Shown here: in pieces, positions 57,004 through 64,000 of the stretch | Position numbering within the stretch: position 1 is the stretch's first letter | Layout: each line of letters opens with the position of its first letter | Assembly (NCBI GenBank): GCA_004794655.1 | Contig: SMMW01000626.1 | Span: 776,501-840,500, forward strand | Origin: Marisa cornuarietis | Taxonomy: Eukaryota; Mollusca; Gastropoda; Architaenioglossa; Ampullariidae | Direction of reading: 5' to 3' | DNA: 64,000 bases | Made by a program: the position numbers and the translations under genes | Notes under the pieces: generated by a model | Databases searched by the model: none | What the model was told of the DNA's origin: nothing | Seen by the model: only the letters and a program-made list of their open reading frames with translations

Positions 57004-58266
57004 GTTCACGAGCGTGTGCATACTGGCGAGAGACCGTACAAGTGCAAGATCTGTCATCGGTGTTTCACTCAGTCCAACGACCTTCGGCGCCACGAAAGAA
57101 ACGTGCACATGCGCGGTAAGATTTACGGCTATAAGCACGGGCCTGTAGGCGCTGGGCGTGGTGTGCCGGCCTCTGGGGTGGGATCGCACGTCAACTTAGC
57201 AGCTTACCAGGCGTTTGCCATGCAGCAGCGAGCTTTGCTGCAGCAAGCCTTGACTTACGAGAGCTACCTCCATACCGCATCTGTCTCACAAGCGCAGATG
57301 TTTTCCCAACCTCCGCCAGCCCCTCTCGTGCCGGCCAAGACCTCGGAGGGCGCGCCTATGTGTTTGCCAGGCAGCACGAGCACCTGCAGCGTTACCTCAG
57401 CTGTACCTGAGCGTCGTGACATACGAAGGTCACCCATAAAACTGGAACAGGTCACGCCACCCTCCACCCCGGGTGACTCGGAAGGTGGCCATGGAGATAA
57501 GCGCGCTGTGACGGCCACCCCTTCTCACGCCTCGGACAATGTGCACAGTCCTGCTGGCTCCCGCTACTCCACCATGTCAGGCCCAACACCCATGGCCGCT
57601 CATTCGCCTCTCCACTCTCCTCCGGCACTCATCTCTGTCGGGGGCCAATACCATAGGAAGGAGAACCACGCTCCTGCGCACCACTCTCCGCACCACTCGC
57701 CACATCACATGTCGCCTCACGCACCCTCCGGTCCTCTTCCATCATTCAGTAGCTTTAGACAGCTGCCTCGAAGCTCCTCAGAGTATGAGACAGAGCAAGG
57801 ACACACTCCCAACTCGCTAAGCATGATGGAAAATATGCGAGGAGTCGACGGCGAAGACGAGAGAGACAAGTACCCATGTGACAGCGTCATGGATCTAAGC
57901 ATCAACAAGACCCCGGAGTCCACCCTGGACAAGCTGCGCAGGGAACGCAATATGCCAACACCCAAGACCCCCAGCAGTGAATCAGAATGCGAGGGTAAGC
58001 GAGATGTCACCACTACATCAGCCACACCCGTAGCAGATAACGGCATCCACCACTGCCAACATTGTAACATCTTCTTCTATGACTACACCATGTATCATCT
58101 GCACGAAAGCCTGCACTTGCCCTACGCTGATTACCCCTTCCGGTGCCCATCTTGTGGGAAGCACTGCCAAGACCGCATCGAGTTTATGTTCCACACGGTG
58201 TGGCATGTCAAGTACCCGCACACCATCCCCAACTATCAGCCTTTCAAGGAGAGCTTTATCTCATAA
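57004..58266 (+). CDS. Zinc-finger transcription factor gene, exon 3: fingers 2-5, linker, stop (Ikaros/Hunchback-like)
   Basis: A 420-residue terminal coding exon starting VHERVHTGERPYKC, which completes finger 2 (H145, H149) and is followed by finger 3 (C157, C160, H173, H178). A linker of about 310 residues, rich in Ser, Pro and His, contains HHSPHHSPHHMSPH and VMDLS (438-442), close to the PxDLS motif bound by the CtBP corepressor. At the C-terminus are finger 4 (C494, C497, H510, H514; CQHCNIFFYDYTMYHLHESL then H) and finger 5 (C524, C527, H540, H544). The N-terminal DNA-binding fingers plus a distant C-terminal pair with MY..H and a CG...D+.EF..H pattern match the Ikaros/Hunchback plan, in which the pair dimerises. 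Orthology is not settled. The predicted total is 563 residues and the role is a nuclear transcription regulator, possibly a repressor. Confidence 0.88.
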   Translation, partial: VHERVHTGERPYKCKICHRCFTQSNDLRRHERNVHMRGKIYGYKHGPVGAGRGVPASGVGSHVNLAAYQAFAMQQRALLQQALTYESYLHTASVSQAQMFSQPPPAPLVPAKTSEGAPMCLPGSTSTCSVTSAVPERRDIRRSPIKLEQVTPPSTPGDSEGGHGDKRAVTATPSHASDNVHSPAGSRYSTMSGPTPMAAHSPLHSPPALISVGGQYHRKENHAPAHHSPHHSPHHMSPHAPSGPLPSFSSFRQLPRSSSEYETEQGHTPNSLSMMENMRGVDGEDERDKYPCDSVMDLSINKTPESTLDKLRRERNMPTPKTPSSESECEGKRDVTTTSATPVADNGIHHCQHCNIFFYDYTMYHLHESLHLPYADYPFRCPSCGKHCQDRIEFMFHTVWHVKYPHTIPNYQPFKESFIS

Positions 58267-58303
58267 ATCGTATTCTCTCTGTCAGCCGCCGCGAGTCCGT
58301 CAG

Positions 58304-58683
58304 GTGAGTCTATTGACATTCACACAGCCAGATTTGACAGTTTTCTTCCTCTCGCACTGTAAGGCCTACTTCTCTTTCTGTCTGTCTGCCTGTCTGTCTG
58401 CCTGACTGTGTGTCATATTCGAACATGCAGCATGTTCAAATTTGCTGTTGCTTTCTATCACAGTCACAAATCAAAGTCAGTACATCGCTGTGAGGCTGTT
58501 GTATGTGGCTCACTGCGCAAGCCTGTTTGTGTATGTGTTCGTGCACGCACGCGGGCAACAGAGTGGAGTGTGTGTGTGTGGGGGGGGGTAACCGTGTGAA
58601 AGAGTGGATGGGGGACAGGCAAGATGTAACGAGCTGGTAAAAACTCACTAGGAAATATTCAAATGATCAATTGCCTTTTGCAG
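58304..58683 (+). other. Probable intron in the 3'UTR
   Basis: A near-perfect donor (GTCAG/GTGAGTC, exon end 58303) lies 37 nt after the stop codon, and a good acceptor (TTGCCTTTTGCAG, ending 58683) lies 380 bp farther on. A junction that close to the stop would usually not trigger nonsense-mediated decay in animals. Confidence 0.5.
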
Positions 58684-58833
58684 GACCATCAGTGGCTGTG
58701 AAGTGCTGTCTGCACCGTTTTGCTGGCGTCCGTATCTACCTCAGTGTAAAACGGGTGACATTTTCCTACATGTAGCTTCTGCAGCTATTCTGTCCTACCA
58801 GGTGCTGCTGTTAAAGCTGCCTGTCTTATTGGG

Positions 58834-58908
58834 ACTACACTAGTCGTAGCGACCTACACTAGCCGTAGCGACCTACACTAGTCGTAGCGACCTACACTAG
58901 TCGCCCGA
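58834..58908 (+). repeat. 19-bp tandem repeat, four units
   Basis: The unit CCTACACTAGTCGTAGCGA is repeated about four times with one or two changes. It lies in the presumed 3'UTR, just after the 3'UTR intron. Confidence 0.9.
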
Positions 58909-59290
58909 CAAAGTGATGTCCTTTTACGTGTCTTCTGTTAACATTTTATCTAGAGTATACCTCTTTTAAGACAGACACGGGTTGTGTAACAGAGAGAGGC
59001 GGATGCTTTGTATGTCTAAGCTGCGAAGTTAATGTTGCACCTCACAGAAATCGTCAAATTTCAACATAAAAAAATGATTGTTTTGCTCAGTTAGAGAGTA
59101 TGAAAGAAAATGTCATGTTTGCCTGTTTAGATGAAAACTGCAAATTCAGGCTTACAGTGAGCATAATGTCTGTTTACTTTCTTGTTTTGTTTTTTCATTT
59201 ATAAGGTTCTCTTTTGTGAAGGCGCACGCATACATGCCCTCGCGCGCTTATACACATTCACACAGGTCAATCCCATTTCAACAATAAAAT

Positions 59291-62200
59291 AGGTAAAAAT
59301 TGGGATATTTTTAATGATTTAGGCTGTTCAAACTCCCTTTAAGCATAGTCATTTAGGAATACTGGGAAATGTTTCTAAAATTTCGACTGGTTAAAGGGAA
59401 CTTGAAAAACAGATGGACGGTTAGATTTTAAAAAATCCGCACCATTTTAATAGAAAAGTACCTAAGTGAAATTGATAAAGGTCATCGACAAGCGTTATCA
59501 CTAAGCGTAGGTTGATCTGTTCGTGTACTACCTGGCGTAAATGTCGATGAACCATTTTTCACTTCTTGACTTCACTTGCCGGCCATATTTTCAGCACAGG
59601 CCAGCTTGTCATTTAGACAAATACCTGTTCTATGCTTTCTTGAGAACAACCGAGATGCACAAGTTACTGCCATCGGTAGCTGTTAATTTATTCTGATTTT
59701 TAATATGAAGAAAACTTATTTTTTTACCGAAATATTATGATGTCAGGTTCATAATTTGGATAGAAAAGCAGTGTTTACTATTTTCAGGGTTTTCTAGGCA
59801 GTAGTGCACTTTAGTACTATACAGACCACACTTACATGTTGTGGACATACATTATACAGCGATGTTATGAAAATGCTAAAAATGTCATTGTATGCAGAAG
59901 AGGAAGCCGTTCTGAACATAATAATTTATGTATTGGGTGTTGTTTAGGGTTTTAGCTTTTTATAAATGGCACCGAGCCTTTGTTTTGTGTTTATATGGAA
60001 CACCAGCGGTTTGCATGCAACAGTTTGTCTTTGTCCCTCGCTGAACGTGGTTTTTTTTTTAGATTGCTTTTCCTCAGTTCACAGACATTCAATTTACATA
60101 CTTGATCGAATTTTTGTGATATTCTTTTGTTAATAACTCTTATACTGAAAATACCTCAAATTCTTTCATTCTGTATTTTTAAGATATATATATACATAAA
60201 GATGTACATTTTTCAAAGTTATTTCTGCACTGGTGCAAGACGCATTCTTACCTCATGTCCAGGTCATACCTTTGTATATACAATCGCTAGTGATGTTTCA
60301 ACATGGGTGGAATACACTGAGAAAGCGGGTAGTTTCGATAGCCTCGCTTCTCACTGGTAGTTCATACCTTGCTCACTGTTGTTCGAGTTAAGCTACATCA
60401 CATCTGTAGCATGACTGGTGCCAGACCACTTGGCTTATTTACATTCGTAAAGCACTTTGAGAATGAAACCATTTGACATCGTTCCGTTTAAATATTTGAA
60501 TGTTTTTGGTGTGTAATAATGTTAGATGTCTCTCACAGATAGTGCGTGAAAATCTGATAAGGGTAACTTATTGTCGGTTACAGTATGAAATCTGTCTGTG
60601 CAGAAAATGCGCGTGTATTGGGTACAGCACATTATAGAACACTTCCCAGACACACCTATTCCTGTTTACCCGTGTATAGACTTCTTTGTGCCTCATTTTT
60701 ATACGAAACCATTTGCGACAATATAGGTCAAATACCTGACAAAAATGTCACAAAATTTTCCCACAAAATTGCCACAAATAATATATGCTAATACAGATGA
60801 AATCTTTTTTTCAACAGCTGCTAAGTAATCGAAAATCCAGTAGTTTATGCTCAGTTTATTGTTTATGGTCTTCGAGAGTCTAACCCTTTCTGGAATGTTC
60901 AGTTATTTACTAGAGTTTTCGTGACAGTAGTAGTACTAACTTGAAAGACTGCCGCGTTATCTGTACGAGATGCAAAGCAAAAAGATAAAGCAGTATGTTA
61001 CATTGGTCTACTGGTAGCATGCAGTTGTATGGAAATTTGTGGTACACCTCTGTTCAAAGTGATGCGAGATGTCTCAGAAGTCTCATGGAAGACCATTACC
61101 ACTAGTCCCTACACTACTTTCACTTTCTGCCTGTTCGTGCGCTTGTTTTACGAGCAAGAAACCAGACTGTGACTAGAATGTCTCTGCGCAGGCTCATGTT
61201 CACCTGAGAGAGAGAATTTCCTTGTATTAAAGTTCTTACCAAGGCAGCACTGGCTTTATACTGAGATACATACCAAAGAGCCAGGCGTTTGACTCATGCT
61301 GCACGCCACTCACATCAGGGCACTTCGTGCCAGCATCAAAAATTACATGTATGATCCGTAGTGTGCCCTTATAAAGGTTTTACTTCAGTAAAAGATATAA
61401 ACTTGGTGGTGTTTAACAACATGCAAAACGTCCTCTGCTATGAAATGGAGCGCACGAGCTTTCTTTTAGTAGTGTAGCAGGATGTCCAACCTCTGTCTTG
61501 ATCGGAAGGAATACTTGGACCTAGTGGGTTTTCGTGCTCGATCAACTTGTAAACCAAAAGATTAAAATTAAATAAATAGCGGAAAATTATGTCAATGCTA
61601 TATGCAGTGTAAATATAATTTTTATAGTGTCTTTAAGTATTTTTCATGTAATTTAGTAACGTAATGGTCATGTAATTAAGTAATGTGGATACGTTCCCAT
61701 CTAATAACAGTGATGGTCATGGGCAGAAACCAACAGACAATAGAAGGTGATAAAAGAAGTACTCCATGTTTTGATATGCATCATCTCCAGGCATTACTAA
61801 GTGTGCTATCATGGCGTCACCCTTGGACACAATCAGCTTTATGGGCGACCAAAAATTAATCATAACTAGAGTACTAAACCTGCTATAGAGAAGGTCAGAA
61901 GTTTACCAAAACTACAGCACTGAGCTACATGTAGTTTGTAGAAACGACTGGTTAGCCAAAACTGGAGTGCTAAACTAGCTGTGGAGGCGGTCATAAGTTA
62001 TTCAAAACGAGTTGTAAAGACGGCAGAAGTTAGGCCAAACCAGCGACTGAACTAGTGGTAGACGACCGTCTGCGGCCTGCTGTGGCCACCATGTGTGGAC
62101 ACATCGATTTTGTTTTTGTCGTCTGGCTGGATTTTCTCTCAGGTCTCAGTGTTCCTGTCACTATTGTATATTTATCTCGTCTGCATACATCACTTTTTTC

Positions 62201-64000
62201 TGTGAAATGTCTCTGGAATAGTTTAACTCCACGAACAGACAAGTACTATGGATGCGCTTAGTGTTAAGGCAAGAGCTACATTCTTGCGAATATTAAGACG
62301 ACGGGTTTTAGAGATCAGCAGGAGACTGTATCGTTAGGGGTACAATATATCAAAAATAAACAAGTGCTATTACTGAAGCAGACTGCATATTTGACAAAAA
62401 TGTTTTACATAACGGCAATCTATTTCACGTTAAAAGCATAAATATTCATTATTGGGTTTGAACCGACTAGAGTTGGTATCTCGAATCCTGGTATGTGCTT
62501 CTCTGCTATCGGATTCTATCTCCATCATTATACCTGAGTAAATTCTTTTCGCTCTGTTAAAAATCTCAAAAGTGTGTCTAAGTGCGTGATGGGTACATGA
62601 TGTTACACTCGGGAATGTAATCCAGCTGTTTACCACGTAGCAGTCAGGGACAACAACGTAAGCCACCATCTTTCAAATGTGTATGGACGCCTCAGTACTA
62701 CCGACAAGAGAAAAGACAGATGTGAACTTTCATTAAAGAACAACATATCTTGCACTAATAATTGTATGACAGCCTTTATCTTTCTACAAACATTTTGTTT
62801 TTGCAAATTATGAGCGCTGCTGGCTGTTTCGCCGCCAGATTTAGTTCTCAATTGTGTGTGTGTGTGTGATAGTGAGAGAGATGTTAAAACAGCAGCACAT
62901 GGTGGCGCTGACCGGGGACGTTCTGACATGTTCCCTTTTCTCTCGAGAAGGAATGATATGTCTAGAATTTCATCACTTTATTTTGTTTTATAGTTTGTGC
63001 TATAATTTGCCTGAATTTCTTAATTCTAAGCTTGATCACTTTCTGTTGAACACGTGGCTGAATTGCTCTGTGGATGTGAGTTTAACCCCACTCACATGCT
63101 ACTTTACACTCAGCGATTCTGCCCCACTAGACGTCCAATGTCGAAGAAAGTGTGAGGGTAGTAAGAAGCCGAATCAGATAAACCTAAGAGACCAAACAAC
63201 TATTAGAAGAGATATGGTTTTCTGACCTATATTTGATGTGATGTGACAGGATGCTTTTTTGGTGTACATAATGTACTATACATCAGGAGTTGCCTCTTTC
63301 TTATATGCCTGTCTTGCAGCTGCTAATCGTGTTGTGATGTCAGCACCACGTTGAGCTGTCTGCTACCTTGCTACCTCATGTACTATTGCCTTACTGAGTG
63401 CTTGTTTGCTCTGGGCGGCGGCTTTTCTACTCCATTGACTGGAGGTTGCCCGGGATATTTGGTGGGGTCATAATTATTGTGAGGGCATCATAATTATTGT
63501 GAGGGCAAACCCTCACCAACACCCGTGCCTCTCTCTCTCTCTCTCTCATGATTTTGTTTCTCTTTTCTGTCATTCCAGTTTACTGCATGTTTTATTGGTG
63601 AATATTCCTTGCTTCTTTACACGTAACCAACAGTTTCTTTTACCGAATAATCCAAAAAAGGAGTAAATTTGTTTTCTTTATCTGTTTGGATTTGTATTGT
63701 GAACGGCTAATGTTTTATACATATGGATTTTTTTGCTTTATTTTTAGGATGAGAAAGGTGTTATTCGTTACCTCTTGACATATTTCTGTTCAGTTAAGGC
63801 AGTTCCTGTAGTTCTCGCATTCAGATTGGTCTGATACTGTACTTGTTTACTTCTCTCAGAACCCTTGTGCTACATGAAGGCATGAAATTTGATGATTATA
63901 TACGAACAGAGAATGTTATCTATTTTATACCAAATGTTTTGATTACCATTTGCGAAGGATAAGTACTTGCTTATATATAAAACACGAATTGTTCTAAAAA
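59291..64000. other. No gene recognised; right edge
   Basis: AT-rich, possibly distal 3'UTR or intergenic. It contains a (TC)n run near 63532-63546 and a short duplicated word (CATAATTATTGTGAGGGCA at about 63469-63506). Frames up to 123 codons (62854-63225) have no family resemblance. Confidence 0.35.

Larger units (their letters stand above)
58267..59290 (+). other. Zinc-finger gene, probable 3'UTR
   Basis: Follows the TAA at 58264-58266. A candidate polyadenylation signal AATAAA occurs at 59283-59288, with others farther right, so the true end is unknown. Confidence 0.4.

Noticed and set aside
57264..58221. Frames of 60-117 codons on the opposite strand or other frames of exon 3
   Set aside because: Shadows of the zinc-finger coding exon.
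62854..63225. 123-codon plus frame near the right edge
   Set aside because: Starts in a (TG)n run and shows no domain, splice or composition support.

Overview
This is an AT-rich eukaryotic (invertebrate) nuclear window. Small exons lie in long introns, with GT/AG splice sites, many microsatellites and a heavy load of decayed transposable elements. The mix of TEs (RTE-like and CR1/L2-like LINEs, Tc1, piggyBac-like and tRNA-SINEs with a shared metazoan body), together with a PRDM gene and an Ikaros/Hunchback-type zinc-finger gene, fits a lophotrochozoan, most likely a mollusc (gastropod). That assignment is an inference, not something the sequence proves. I found no prokaryotic gene organisation, CRISPR array, rRNA gene or convincing functional tRNA gene.

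Two protein-coding genes can be assembled by exon phase. (1) On the minus strand, 8167 down to 3151, is the 5' part of a PRDM-family gene. Four exons (8059-8095 coding, 7447-7540, 3844-4006, 3151-3397) join in phase to give an N-terminal cysteine knuckle followed by a PR/SET domain. The expected zinc-finger exons would lie beyond the left edge. Its introns hold RTE and CR1/L2 fragments. (2) On the plus strand, 50076-58266, is a three-exon gene for a predicted 563-residue C2H2 zinc-finger transcription factor. It has three N-terminal fingers, a long Ser/Pro/His-rich linker with a CtBP-like DLS motif, and a C-terminal finger pair of Ikaros/Hunchback type. A GC-rich promoter with a perfect CRE lies upstream, and a probable intron sits in its 3'UTR.

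The rest (about 9-49 kb) is gene-poor. It contains RTE-like LINE copies (666-2425, 5210-6050, 6375-6910, 8225-9545, 18685-19176), CR1/L2-like LINE copies (4293-4900, 6040-6330, 10150-10540, 13570-14625, 21004-21235, 33235-35110, 40510-41606) and another RT fragment (35440-35820). It also contains a nearly complete but dead Tc1-like element (22780-24308) with three further right-end copies, a piggyBac-like element nested in an RTE copy (8500-9364), two related tRNA-SINEs, a 30/45-bp tandem array carrying a MITE, and several other minisatellites. A CpG-rich segment with two orphan splice donors (37640-38320) may be an unassigned first exon.

I did not find a clear new biological system. The most informative observations are the nested insertions, where the pre-insertion site can be read directly; the PRDM knuckle that lacks its usual fourth ligand; and the exon structure of the zinc-finger gene.
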